A stretch of DNA of 64,000 nt from Hemibagrus wyckioides (GCF_019097595.1 NC_080710.1:1783280-1847279); one strand, 5' to 3'. Positions 39,668 through 51,400 are shown, counted from the first letter of the stretch. The notes: generated by a model from the sequence alone, not told the origin. A program made the numbers and translations.

Positions 39668-41893
39668 AAGGTCTCACCCCAATAAATTGACTGGTGTAGA
39701 GGGTGAGTACAAAAGCGGTGCCACAATAGTGGTGTCTTCTAATGTTAGTATCTGAGGCTCTGTGAAATGTAAGATCTGTGAGATCCCTGAGAAGCCTGTT
39801 GTTTTGATGGTCTTCCGATCCCCACCGTTCCCACGGCTGTCTTCTCCCTTGCCAACGACCTCTCATTGGTCGTCCTCTAAATCTTCCTTGAGCACCCCCA
39901 ATCTGGACATTGATGGGTTGGGCCATTGGGTACACCTGATTGTTTTGTGGATGCTGTGAGTTTGGTGCTATCACCTGCGGTTGTGGCATCATTTGCGGCT
40001 GCTGTGGTGTTTGTCCTTGTTGCGGCAGCATTTGGTTATTCTGTACAAGTTCTTGGCCTGTTGGAATAACTACTGCGGCTTGTATTTTTCCTGCTTTTTC
40101 TCTCTCCTTTTCTTTCTGTCTGGCTCTTGTCAACTCGCCAAGCTGTGTTTTGTATAGCTGTGTCAGTAGGGCCTCTGAGGCTGTTTTCTCGTCCTTTTGT
40201 TTCTTTCTGTATTGTTCCACATAATGTATCACATGTGCTTTGTATGTATCCCAAGGCATGGAGTTTAGACCGACCACCTCATCCAACAAGGTTTGGACTT
40301 GTTCAGGCAGACATTTCTTCAGCATTAATTTAAACAGTCCCTTACTTGTGTCCGTCTCATCCCATGTTCCACCTGTCTTTTCCTTCCATTTATTCTGGTA
40401 ATCATGAATGAATTTTACTACATTTTCTTCTTCCTTCAGAATCATGTGTTCCAATTGTCCTGGGTCCATTTTTGTGGGGTAGGTTTTCCTTATTTCATTC
40501 CAGAACCTATTTCTCCATGTCCCCAGTGCTATAGCATCCCAGCCTGGTAGATCCATTGCTCCTTTTAGTCCAGCTTCATCCAGTATTTCAGCTGTCTTTG
40601 CTTTCCCTATTGTTTGGGCTAATATGGCTTTCACATCTCCTATCGACAAGGTATGTCCTGCTGTCTTTTCTTCAAACTTTGTAATCCACCTCTGTCCTCC
40701 ATTACACATCTCCGGTAGCTGTGAGCTTAATCCTACCATATCCATAAATGCACATGGAACATATTGCACATCTCTCCCTTTTGTCACTAGTGGATTCATT
40801 TGAACCTCTTCCTCTTCATCAAACCCATATCTCTTAATGCTCTTAATGACTTCTTGTCCCTTAAGGCTCTTGGTCGCGTGCGTTCCCGTTCCAGCTGCTC
40901 CTCCAATGCTGTGACTGAGTTTTGTAGACGCTCTTCTAAGTCTTCCAGCTGCTGCGTGAAATTATGAACACTATCCCTCACCTGCTGCTCTTTGGTGTCC
41001 CTCTGTCTCTTTATTGCATCTTCCCTTGGCTCTATGTACAGTACTCCTCTAACTTGTCTCTCCGGATCTCCTTGCCAGTATTCAGCACATGGTTGTTTTT
41101 CCGGTGGCCCTGTTGCCTTTTCCGTTCAGGATTGATTATGTACACTCTGTTTCTCATTCATTGGTTCATCTCTTTCCCATTCTCCCAGGAGCATAGGGGG
41201 CGCTGTAGGCCCACTCTCACACGTTGAGGTATATCTCTCAGCACTGTCTCCCGCTGGTGTTGAGTGTGTGAATTCTTTTCCCCTTTGCAAATACTCTTCA
41301 CTCTCTTTCTTTGCTCTTTGCAGTATCTCCTCTGCCTCCCCTTCTTCCTCATTTTCACTGTGATCTCCCCGTTTCTTTGCTCCTTCTAATTTTTCCTTTA
41401 ATTGGGTTTTCCACTGATATTTCCACGTCTTCCCATCCTGTCCAATCAGCATAGCAGTCCGTTAAGGTTGGATAAATTCCCATTTGTCCCCTGCCTGCCA
41501 TTGGCTCGTTGTAGTTAGGTGGTGGACAGTAGATCGGCGGTGGTCTTTCTCTTCCTCTCTCCTCTGCTCTTCTTCCTTCTTTATCTCTTGTTTCACCGCT
41601 TCTTCCACTTCTCTGATCTTCTTCCCTTCTCTCATGAACCATTCCAGAATCTTTAATTGCCTATACTTATTTCCTCTGGATTTATCATCATCTTTGCTTG
41701 GTTTCCAGTGTCTCAGCATTTCCCTCACTTCTGAGCAGGCCTTTTCATCGAATGTTCCTTCCACTGGCCACTGCCATGTCCCCTGGGTCCTGTCATGCCA
41801 TTTTCTCATACATTTCCTGACATACTTCTCATCAGGTTTGTGTTGCGCTATTATGATGTCAACTGGTGTAGGCTGTCTCCTCCCTTCACTCAT
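39660..41893 (-). pseudogene. gag: ERV gag (matrix, capsid, basic tail), frameshifted
   Basis: Structural polyprotein remnant. The likely start is the ATG at 41893 (MSEGRRQPTPVDI), with a charged matrix-like region to about 41560. A neighbouring frame (41642-41355) carries PPPIYCPPPNY, two PPxY late-budding motifs. A third frame (to about 41126) is charged and coiled-coil-like. Capsid resumes upstream of the ATG at 40799 and is open to 39660, with a major-homology-like segment EEENVVKFIHDYQNKWKEKT. A Gln/Pro-rich linker and a GR-rich basic tail (GRPMRGRWQGRRQ) follow. No CCHC zinc knuckle is seen. At least three frame breaks. Confidence 0.85.
39668..39830 (-). pseudogene. pro: ERV protease remnant (flap and C-terminus only)
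   Basis: In the pol frame upstream of 39667 the sequence reads KTTGFSGISQI and later LYSPSTPVNLLG, then a TGA, then DLLCKFKARIQC. These are the flap-like and C-terminal segments of a retroviral aspartic protease (usual LLGRDLL, so Arg CGA probably became TGA). The catalytic DTG segment is absent, because this piece joins directly to the basic RGR-rich end of gag. The gag frame overlaps it to 39660. Confidence 0.7.
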
Positions 41894-42209
41894 GATGCAC
41901 CCCTGTTGTGCCCTGTATGCACTACTTCTCTCTCCTGGGCTCCTGTGTCCTTCTGACCACGTCAGTGCGACGCTGATTTGTTGTCGCGGTTCTACTGACA
42001 CAGTTGCTGTCAATCCCGAACAATAGTTGGACTGGCTTGGTCTGGGCTGGAATAATTCTACCAGGGGTTCATCATCCTCCTTATATGGATCACTGATAAA
42101 ATCAAATATGGTGATGGCTACGCTGCTGGGCTCAACTGGTTGGGTCAACTAGTGCCCTCAATATAGGACTCAACAACTTGGGCCTCCAAATCTTCCTCAA
42201 GGCTTCGTA

Positions 42210-42676
42210 TCAGTCTAAGTCAGGGAAAGTTCTCTGTAAGGTATACAGTCCGTCAAACTTTGTCAGGGCCCACAATTTATCCCTAATCAAATCCTCTGGC
42301 TGCCAGTGCTCTACTCCCTCTCTATCTTTATATGTCCGCTCATCCCAAAAGTGTGTGCATATTCCCCTTGTTTCTAAGTCTTGGCAAGAAGCCATACAGC
42401 TGAAGAAAACAGTAATGCGCATGCAGTATATGGTGTCAGTATGATAGTTCAATACTTCAATAAAGGTAATGTTGTATTATCTGGGTCACACTTTTTACAA
42501 TCCACTGAGTGGCCCAATAGAATGCAGAACCAAGTTTTAGGTGGATTCTTTCTGAATATTCCCCTCTGCTGATTGCACAATATCCATCCCTCGCTAAGCC
42601 TGCTTTCAGTCACTTTTGATTTTGTCCCAAATCCACAAACCATGTCTCTAGCCGCTGAATTCTTCAGCCTGTTCAT
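42210..42676 (-). other. ERV leader, two short ORFs of unknown status
   Basis: Minus-strand frames of 75 codons (ATG at 42676, MNRLKNSAARDMVCGFG) and about 80 codons (42452-42210, no ATG, EDLIRDKLWALTKFDGLYTL) lie end to end between the upstream leader ORF and gag. They could be parts of one reading, or chance. No family recognised. Confidence 0.2.
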
Positions 42677-42848
42677 ATGTACAACTCTTTCCCCTCACTT
42701 ATTCTGTGTGAAATTCCTCCATCCAGCAGGGAGGTCTCCGCTCTCACTCACTCTCTCTTGGCACAATGCCTCCACACACACACACACCTATCCAACATTC
42801 CAGAAAGCACTCAATCTTTTTGCACACACACACTCTCCTGTTCTTTTT

Positions 42849-43252
42849 TTAATTCTTCATCATCACCTGAGGGTCTACTGTTAAACTTCCTGCAATGAAA
42901 CACTTCCACAATCTACGATCCTGTCCCAACTTCCACACGCTAATCCAAACTTCCGTGTATTGAGGACCTCTTGGGGTCATGGGCCACACTAAATTGACCC
43001 TAACCAGGAGTTTTCCTGCTTCCTTCCTCAACAACTCTAGTGCTGCCTCCGCGAACTCCCTTTCAAACCTGTTTGGAAACCTATACCCAATTCGCTTGAA
43101 GGTAGTGGACTGCTAAGACGTAGCTCTAATCCGCGAGTCTCTGCTCTTTCCATGATAATATTAGGAATTTCCTCACTTAGCTCCTCCGGAACGGTGAAGT
43201 AAGCACTTACACGGTGCCGTCCCGTGTATGCTGATACAAACACTTCCACCAT
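42849..43252 (-). pseudogene. Candidate leader ORF of the ERV, one frameshift
   Basis: ATG at 43252 opens MVEVFVSAYTGRHRVSAYFT, with 71 codons to 43037. Before that stop, a second frame continues plausibly (EREFAEAALELLRKEAGKLL and on to 42849), giving about 130 residues if a single shift near 43060-43080 is assumed. Amphipathic and charged, with no motif I recognise. It lies between the primer site and gag, where some complex fish retroviruses carry an extra gene. Chance cannot be excluded. Confidence 0.3.
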
Positions 43253-44609
43253 TCAGGAGCAGTAGTGTCCCAAAGTGTGCTACATCTTCACACGGACCCC
43301 ATGGATGTCAAACCACACTTTCACGTCAGTAGAGGGTGGAACAATTATACTTGCGACAGATACACGTATCCTTCCAATTCAATGGACGTACAATAGTTCG
43401 AGATGAAACATTTGCTCACACTTGGCACTAGGTCCTCACTTACGGTATGTGGACGCCCACTTCACTATAAGATTTATCCTAAAGGCTATTCTGGTTCACA
43501 CCATCACTACCCTTACTTTTCCTTCATTTCTCACGTGGTGCACCTCTAAAACATATATATCAAACCTTAGTATGATTACATCCATGCACGGTAATTCCTC
43601 TACTCTCACAAAGGCTTCTGCTTTATTTTCCCACTCTGTTGCAGTTTCTTTTCAACTTCAGCCCTATCATCCCCACCTGTTTCATATATCACATTCCATA
43701 TCACTGTGCATGCATGTATACACTGGCTTTCCTATACTCTCACAGTAATAGTGTTAGTAGACAAAAAGGTTAATACAGTGCTATTTACAGTGTGCACATT
43801 CAATCGCCATTTATTTTCCTCATGCACTCACGCTCACACAGCCCCTCGCACTCAACACACCCACACGCTGCAAGCAATACAATCAGGACAGACAACAGAT
43901 AAAGACAGACATCAGGCCTCTCTCCTTATTCTTCGTTTTTTTTCTTTATTTCCTACCGCCTGGATCCAGGACTTTTCTATTTAGCCCTTTTTCTCTTCAT
44001 ATTCTCTTTATCTCTTTTTACTCTTACACCTAGATCCGGGAATTTTCACTATGTTTCTCTTTTCTTCTCTTATTTCCTTTCACTACCACCCGGATCCAGG
44101 AATTTTATTCTTCTCTTTTACCACCTGCTACTTGACACTCATTTTTCTTTTTCCAGTGACAGTGTTCACATTCACAGAACTTACTGTTCTGCTACTAAAC
44201 GCTCCGTTTGCGTCCAAATAAGGTCTTTTTCGCAGGAATTTCTCTCATACCACCTGGAACCCACCAGGACTTTCGATCATACAGGCCTTTACACATTCAT
44301 ACATCTGACATCATCTAGGCTTTTTCAGTACAAAGCATGCAATTTATCATGTCACTCTATGCAGTTTTAACTTACACTCGCTCTGCCTCTCTGCCTCAAT
44401 AGCTTGGTGCAGAGCTGATCCGACCCCGGGCCGAGCGCCTCCGCCTCCCCAGACCACACACAACTAATGCAGAAATTTGATTAAACAGGCTTCTGCCTTA
44501 CCTCTGTCCTAGATGGATCCCGTGTCTGGTCCGTGGGTGGTGGCCGCAGCCTCAGGTCCTGGGTCTGGGGCTCTGCTGTTCTCTCTGCGCCAATCACGTT
44601 TTCTTTGAG
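43253..44609. other. ERV leader, non-coding
   Basis: About 1.35 kb between the primer site and the first leader ORF. On the minus strand it is purine-rich, with a near-repeated CCTGGATCC.GG motif (near 43967, 44034 and 44093 on the opposite strand: GGATCCAGGA or GATCCGGGA). No gene supported. It would hold the packaging signal and a splice donor, which I cannot place. Confidence 0.4.
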
Positions 44610-44627
44610 ATCACGTCGGGGTCACTA
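44610..44627 (-). other. ERV primer-binding site, tRNA-Trp type
   Basis: Minus strand TAGTGACCCCGACGTGAT, which matches the tRNA-Trp primer site (TGGTGACCCCGACGTGAT, as in Rous sarcoma virus) at 17 of 18 positions. The one mismatch is in the CCA-pairing triplet. It starts 6 nt from the 5' LTR end at 44634. Confidence 0.85.
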
Positions 44628-45609
44628 AAACAATGTGGAATAAAAATTCTACTGTACTCACTACAAAAAATCTGACTCCAGCTCCACACCGACCCAACAG
44701 CTCAGTCTGTGTGAGACTCACAGTTAATTAGGCCTCCAAACTAAATAAGCCAATCAAGCAGACTAGATCAATGCAGATAAGAGATTTTATTTGTAATCAG
44801 CGCTGACACAAGAATTGAGATGCTCACGCATGATCGTCCCAACAATCTCTGCCAGGGGAACTCCAACTACAGCCTTTATATACATTTCCCTTATCTCTCC
44901 AATGTAACACGTCACTGGTCTTTTGCCAAGACAATCCCACCCATTTTCTTTTTTGGACCTTTTAGGTTCTTTTTTTACACCATTATCTTTGAATTTACAA
45001 CTTTTAGAATACCATTATAATTAAACTTTCCTAAATCATTATATTAAAAATTGGGCATTTCCGCCCCCACCAGTGGGATTGTCTTCGGCCTCACTCTCTC
45101 CAACACCTCATTCTTCCTCAGGAGACAGCATGGGTAAGTTCTCAGTTCTTTAGGGGCCAACACCCTTCTTTATTTTTTCTACATTACACTCTACACTTCA
45201 CGGCTTTTCTGATTTATCTGCTGTCTTCTACGTATGTACTCTAGACATTTCACCTGGTACCACCATCACCGTCCAGCACGCGTTGCGTCTACTTCATGAT
45301 GAGATCACTGCCGCTCAAGGTACCAGTGGAGCGAAGATTGACCATGATAATCTAGGGTGCATCTCTGCCATTGATTGGTCCAAGTTTGGAAAGCCTGGTA
45401 CTGCAGAGAAGGCCTGCCAGACTGACATCATCGATACAGCTGCCCGTTCTCCAAAGCCCTTGCAGCCTGTATGCAAGGCCCGCGACAGAGCTACATGCCT
45501 CGTTAAACCCTATATTGTTCTTAAGCTCAAACGATCTAATGAATAAACCTTACCTGAGAACTCACTTCTGCTGTCCCCTGATTATTTCACACAACATCAA
45601 ACACACACC

Positions 45610-46716
45610 TCATACACTATATTGCCAAAAGTATTCGCTCACCTGCCTTGACTCGCATATGAACTTAAGTGACATCCCATTCCTAATCCATAGGGTTGAA
45701 TATGACGTCGGTCCACCCTTTGCAGCTATAACAGCTTCAACTCTTCTGGGAAGGCTGTCCACAAGGTTTAGGAGTGTGTTTATGGGAATTTTTGACCATT
45801 CTTCCAGAAGCGCATTTGTGAGGTCACACACTGATGTTGGACGAGAAGGCCTGGCTCTCAGTCTCCGCTCTAATTCATCCCAAAGGTGTTCTATCGGGTT
45901 GAGGTCAGGACTCTGTGCAGGCCAGTCAAGTTCATCCACACCAGACTCTGTCATCCATGTCTTTATGGACCTTGCTTTGTGCACTGGTGCACAGTCATGT
46001 TGGAAGAGGAAGGGGCCAGCTCCAAACTGTTCCCACAAAGTTGGGAGCATGGAATTGTCCAAAATGTCTTGGTATGCTGAAGCATTCAGAGTTCCTTTCA
46101 CTGGAACTAAGGGGCCAAGCCCAGCTCCTGAAAAACAACCCCACACCATAATCCCCCCTCCACCAAACTTTACACTTGGCACAATGCAGTCAGACAAGTA
46201 CCGTTCTCCTGGCAACCGCCAAACCCAGACTCGTCCATCAGATTGCCAGATGGAGAAGCGCGATTCGTCACTCCAGAGAACGCGTCTCCACTGCTCTAGA
46301 GTCCAGTGGCGGCGTGCTTTACACCACTGCATCCGACGCTTTGCATTGCACTTGGTGATGTATGGCTTGGATGCAGCTGCTCGGCCATGGAAACCCATTC
46401 CATGAAGCTCTCTGCGCACTGTTCTTGAGCTAATCTGAAGGCCACATGAAGTTTGGAGGTCTGTAGTGATTGACTCTGCAGAAAGTTGGTGACCTCTTCG
46501 CACTATGCGCCTCAGCATCCGCTGACCCCGCTCCGTCAGTTTATGTGGCCTACCACTTCGTGGCTGAGTTGCTGTCGTTCCCAAACACTTCCACGTTCTT
46601 ATAATACAGTTGACAGTTGACTGTGGAATATTTAGGAGCGAGGAAATTTCACGACTGGATTTGTTGCACAGGTGGCATCCTATCACAGTTCCACGCTGGA
46701 ATTGAGAGCGACCCAT
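45610..46716 (-). pseudogene. Tc1 transposase, copy 2, damaged
   Basis: ATG at 46716 (MGRSQFQRG). Four residues present in copy 1 (ELSE in [10 protein letters not shown]) are lost by a 12-bp in-frame deletion. The DDE residues remain ([23 protein letters not shown]), and APVHKARS has the His that copy 1 lacks. The normal stop after GGPTSY is changed from TGA to TCA, so the frame reads about 29 codons further, through the element end, to 45610. Probably inactive or impaired, although the frame stays open. Confidence 0.85.
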
Positions 46717-46850
46717 TCTTTCACAAATGTTTGTAAAAACAGTCTGCATGCCTAGGTGCTTGATTTTATACACCTGTGGCCATGGAAGTGATTGGAACAC
46801 CTGATTCTGTTTATTTGGATGGGTGAGCGAATACTTTTGGCAATATAGTG
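45615..46850 (-). mobile_element. Tc1-type transposon, copy 2, inside the ERV LTR (1236 bp)
   Basis: Same 29-bp inverted ends as copy 1, flanked by TA at 45613-45614 and 46851-46852. The 3' LTR shows the uninterrupted site (CTCATACATATACC at 33897-33909). This gives a clear order: LINE, then ERV, then Tc1. Confidence 0.97.
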
Positions 46851-46885
46851 TACATATACCCGCAATTACAAAATTATCTCCCACA

Positions 46886-46889
46886 TGGT
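46886..46889. repeat. ERV target-site duplication, right copy (TGGT)
   Basis: Directly follows the LTR end CTCCCACA and equals 32917-32920. Confidence 0.85.
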
Positions 46890-48960
46890 CCATCTCACTT
46901 CTGTTGGCTGACTCATCCCCATCAGAGATGAGGCTGATGAGGGTGGTGTCATCAGCAAACTTCAAAAGTTTGACAGACTGGTGACCAGATGTGCAGCCGT
47001 TGGTCTACAGGGAGAATAGCAGAAGAGAAAGGACACAGTCTTGGGGGATCCAGTGCTGATGTTCCAGGAGTCAGAGACATGCTTACCCAGCCTCACAAAC
47101 TACCATCTATCTGTCAGGAAGTCTGTGATCCAACTGCACAAGGAGTCAGGCACATTCAGCTGGGAGAGCTTGTCTCTAAGCAGAACTGGGACAATCGTGT
47201 TAAACGCAGAGCTGAAGTCCACAAACAGTATACTGGCATAGGATCCTGGGGAGTCTAGATGTTGGAAGATGAAGTGGAGGGCCATGTTCTAAAGAGCTGT
47301 TGGCTCTTTAGGTGAACAGTAGTGGATCCAGGAGATGGTCTGTAATGTCCTTGAGATAGGACAACACGAGGTGCTCAAAAGACTTCATGACCACAGAAGT
47401 CAGCGTGATGGGTCTGTAATCATTTAAGTCCTGTGATCCTTGTCTTTTTGGGGACTGGGATGATGGCTGAGGTCTTGAAGCAGGCTGGCACATTGCAGGT
47501 CTCCAGTGAGGTATTAAAAATGTCTGTGAATACTGGGGACAGCTGATTGGCACAGAGCTTCAGGGTGGAGGGGGAGACAGAGTCTGGGCCTGTAGCCTTG
47601 TGGGTGTTCAGATGTTTAAACAGCCTATTCACATCTTCCTCTTTGATGGTGAGAGGTGTGAGGGGGAGGGTGGTGCTGAGGTGTGGAGCCGTGTGGGTGA
47701 TCCAGGTATGGACCACCCCTATGGAAGTGTAGGGGGGGCTACTGCTGATCAATGGCCGTGGGGGGAGGATTGGGGGAGGTCAGGTCTGTCCCTCTGTCTA
47801 TCAAAGCAGCAGTAGTACTCATTCAGGTTGTTGGCCAGGTGAAGGTCATTCACAGAGTGGGGGGCTCTAGGCTTGTAGACTTCCAGACTTCTTTGATGTT
47901 CTCACAACAGGTTTGCAGTGTTTCAGTTTCTGTCTGTATGCAGGAATCAAATGCACCATGATGTGGTCGGAATGATCCAGTGCAGCACGAGGGATAGCAC
48001 GATAAGCACAGCTTATGTGGTGTAGCAATGGTCCAGTATGTTCCCCTCTCTGGTTGACCACTTAATAAACTATTTGTATTTGGGCAATTCTTGGGAGAGA
48101 TTACATTTATTAAAGTCTCCTAGGACAATAACCAAGGCATCCGGGTTTGACCATTCCACACAGTATCTCGTCAGCCAATGCACGGTGCACTTCGCACACA
48201 TTGCCTAGCAGCGGGATGTAAACACCGATGAGAACGAATGAGGAGAACTCACGGGGCGAGTAAAAGGGCTTGTAGTTAATGGTGAAAGCATCCAGGTCCG
48301 GGGAACAGAGTTGAGACAGTACTTTCACATCATTGCACTAAGTGTTGTTAATAAAGAAACAGATTCCACCACCTTTTGTTTTGCCAGAAAGCTCTGTGTC
48401 TGTCCACTCTAAAAAGATTAAATCCACCCAGTTGTAGCGCAGAGTCTGGTATAAGATCACACAGCCATGTTTCTGTGAAGCACAAGACAAAAGATGTAGG
48501 GAAGTCAGGGTCAGCTCATCCATTTTGTTGCAAAGTGAGCGCACTTTAGAGAGGAATATCTCATTGAAGTCAGGGGGAAAGTGCTGGTGCTCAGGCAGGT
48601 CTTGGTTGTCCAGGTCAACCTTCTTCCAGGTGGTTAGCCTGGCTGCTGGCTTCCCATTCTTGGTGGGCCCCTTAGCATGTGGTGCTGACTTGACTTTGTT
48701 CTCATTCTCATCTTTGTTGTCATCATTGTCATCCTCAAACTCCTCCACTGCAAGCTGCACATACTTACTCTTGGCCGAGTGGCCCATGTCACTCGGGCAT
48801 GGAATGTCCAGGTTGTAGGTAAGTTGGATGAAGTTGGGGTACTGCAACATCATTGTCTTTCTCTGAGTCCTCATTGTCACTGATGGCAGGGTCAACTGGC
48901 ACAACAATCAACCTCTTTCCATAGAAGAGCTGAATAGACAGCTTCAGAAGAAAAGTTTTT
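46890..48960 (-). pseudogene. Rex-like LINE, 5' part, right of the ERV
   Basis: The minus strand from 48907 has an acidic N-terminal segment, then an APE-type endonuclease start (SKVRSLCNKMDELTL), DTELSGKTKGGGICFFINNT, then SPDLDAFTINYKPFYSPREF. The endonuclease end ([20 protein letters not shown]) is near 48000. After a deletion, RT follows: [70 protein letters not shown]. This last piece reaches the ERV at 46890. Several frameshifts. It continues at 32920-31923. Confidence 0.85.
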
Positions 48961-50470
48961 CAGTCAATATCAAGCTTACTTTGAGTTATTATTGAAGGAA
49001 AACAGTAACAGTGCACATTTACTGAAAACAAAGAATATTGACATATAAATTGTAATTATATAATAAGATGTGACAAATAGCTCTAAGTACTGTTGGTACC
49101 ACTTATTTTAGCAGTAATAAGGGTCATAGTAAACTTGTATGTGATCAAATATGATCACACCATTTTTCATGCCACACCGTTCACTGATTTCTAGAAATCC
49201 TAATCCTATATTTCACAAATTCCGGAAGGACACTAAAGTTTGAAATTCTCCGCACATCTCCTGATTGGGCAGATGCTATGGGTGACCATCTTTGACATAG
49301 ACTGATGTCTGTTGTTTGGCTGGGAGAACTCCATGCACTTAAAGCTCACGGAGAGGCATGTACAGAACATAAAATCTGTTTATTAGCTCCAAAACAAGCA
49401 TGGCAAAGTGCAACAAAAAAAAAGGTCCCAGACATAACTGCAACTACCAGCGGACTGGGACAGTAATTCAGGTCGAGAATTGGACTCCATCCCAGGCCAC
49501 CTTTGCTGCTGGTGTCACCACTACCCTATTCATGTAATCCACCTGACTGCTAATCTTGTAGGCTAACCCTATTAGTCGATGTAACAGGTAGACTACCAGA
49601 CGAATTATTAAAGAATAAAGAGGCCAGAATGAACCCTCAAAAACTCTCTAGGATACACCATCTATACTACCACACCACAGACAAATATAAAATTGGCTTA
49701 CACTTTAAAAAAGAGATAATAAGAGATACACATTCAAATGTTGAAATATGTATACTTTATGTATTTCCAATGATCAAGTACAGTATATCAAAAGTATCAG
49801 AAACACACACTTAACAAAAGCTATGACAGTGTAAGTAACAGATAACACTCAATGTTCACTCAATGGTATAAGAAAAATAAATCAAAGTTCTTGGACAGAG
49901 GATGGGCAAAATTATCAAATGGATTATCAAGGCTTTCACTGTCTCTTTCATCTGTCCCTGAATCTCTCTCTCTCTCTCTGCACATCTAGTTGCTCTGAAA
50001 TATGAATATATTTATTCATATATATTTATTCATTTATTATATAAACTTATATTATTTGTATATTACAGTCCTACTACTGATGATCTCATAAATCATAAAA
50101 GCACATAAAACAGTGTGCTAGTTTACCATTTTCTAAGATGTTGCACGATGCTCTTTTAAAACTTCTATCATTATATATATATTTTTAAAAATATAATAAC
50201 ACATTTAGCTTGCACAAAGTGGACTTATTAGGTGATAGTTAGCCATGCTGTAGATGCATGTGTGCAGGTCATTATTTATTTTTAAAAAATGACCCTCTAA
50301 CACTTACACTCTCTTTTCTACTTCAATGATTTATTTATTATATAAAAATCTTGATGCACTAACACTGGCACTCTTTTCTATCTACCTTTTATTCTTTTTA
50401 TTAATGTGCTGTGTTAGACTAAACGAGACTTGTTACAGCACTTACATGTTGCTCGTTTGTGGGTTTGATT
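48960..50470. other. Intergenic, no gene seen
   Basis: AT-rich sequence with a short CT run near 49967-49980. No frame shows a recognisable domain. Confidence 0.5.
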
Positions 50471-50477
50471 TTATCTA

Positions 50478-50520
50478 TTGTAAGTCGCTTTGGATGAAAG
50501 CATCCATCTGCTAAATGAAG
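50478..50520 (+). repeat. SINE/LINE tail fragment
   Basis: TTGTAAGTCGCTTTGGATGA and CATCTGCTAAATGAA: a well-preserved fish SINE/LINE 3' tail. The head is not identified. 50520-50880 holds no supported gene. Confidence 0.6.
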
Positions 50521-50879
50521 ACACGAAAGTATCGCAAGAGCGATTCTAGTGCATATTCGAGCACACACTCTTAAGTCACTCTCACGGTACTTTGACCTAA
50601 TACACCTATCGGTCTGTGAAGCACCGCTTCATATTAATTGCCTCAGGAAATAGCCAATTAGGTGGTGCATCGCTGACATTGGGTCATGTGGTGATGTCAT
50701 TTTCTCTGTCTGATTTCCTGATTCAAAGATTAAGAGGTCTGTCAATTCATTCCTAGCTGCCTAACAGCCTATCGCACATCAAGATAATCAATTGCACAAC
50801 GGCAGGCCAGAAGAACCATCAGGCCACCGGGAAATGTCCTGGTGCTCCTGATGGCCAGTCCACCCCTGACTGTAGCCTA

Positions 50880-51115
50880 TGGCTTAAGGAGTGGGCTGGT
50901 GGTGGCATTGGTGGTAAGGCTGCCTATGTGGATGACAAAGGGGAGACTGAATTCCTCAGCACAGGGGAGCTTGTGATTGCTCTATTTCGTTTGTCCACTG
51001 TACCAGTCCAGTACAGTTTTTTGTGAGGTCTAAGAGGAAGGAGGCTAAAGAGGGGAAGTTTTGTTACAAAATGTCAGTAAAAGCCCACCAACATCAAGAA
51101 GGCATGTACCTGTGT
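50880..51115 (-). pseudogene. Gypsy pol scrap (partner of 6170-6400)
   Basis: Nucleotide match in the same orientation to the left part of the Gypsy remnant at 6162: GGCTGGTGGTGGCATTGG against GGCTAGTAGTGGCATTGG, then CTCAGCACAG and TTTGTTGG/TTTGTCCACTG. The right part of that remnant has its partner at 54520-54840. The two are separated here by about 3.4 kb of other sequence. Confidence 0.6.
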
Positions 51116-51249
51116 ACCTGGGGATGAATCACCTGGGATGAACAGCAGTTCAGGTTTGCTGGGATTGAGTATCAGCTGATGAGCTGTCATCCAAGATGAA
51201 TTGTCCATCAGACATGCTGACACGCTATTTCTAATAGAAAAGGTCTTCT

Positions 51250-51400
51250 AATAAAATATTATTTATATGATTCAGTTAATTTATTCGTTATATAATTTAT
51301 TAGTTTAAGTAGTTTTTCCAAAACTCAAGCTGACCACACAGTGTCCCTAACTGTCACATAATCACAAAATCGCATAATAGCCACTTGGGGTACGAATAAG
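51250..51400. repeat. Duplicated segment A2, left half
   Basis: Matches 13995-14150 (TCCAAAACTCAAGCTGACCA, CACAGTGTCCCTAACTGTCA). Confidence 0.7.

Larger units (their letters stand above)
44634..46885 (-). repeat. ERV 5' LTR, split by a Tc1 copy
   Basis: Same TGTGGAAT start and CTCCCACA end as the other LTR. Removing the Tc1 and one TA (1238 bp) leaves exactly 1014 bp, equal to the 3' LTR. TATATAAAG at 44874-44882 and AATAAA at 44786-44791 are on the minus strand. The Tc1 sits far upstream in U3. Confidence 0.95.

Noticed and set aside
41484..42026. 180-codon plus-strand frame, Ser/Cys/Phe-rich
   Set aside because: Antisense of the purine-rich gag matrix region; no domain and no ATG context of interest.
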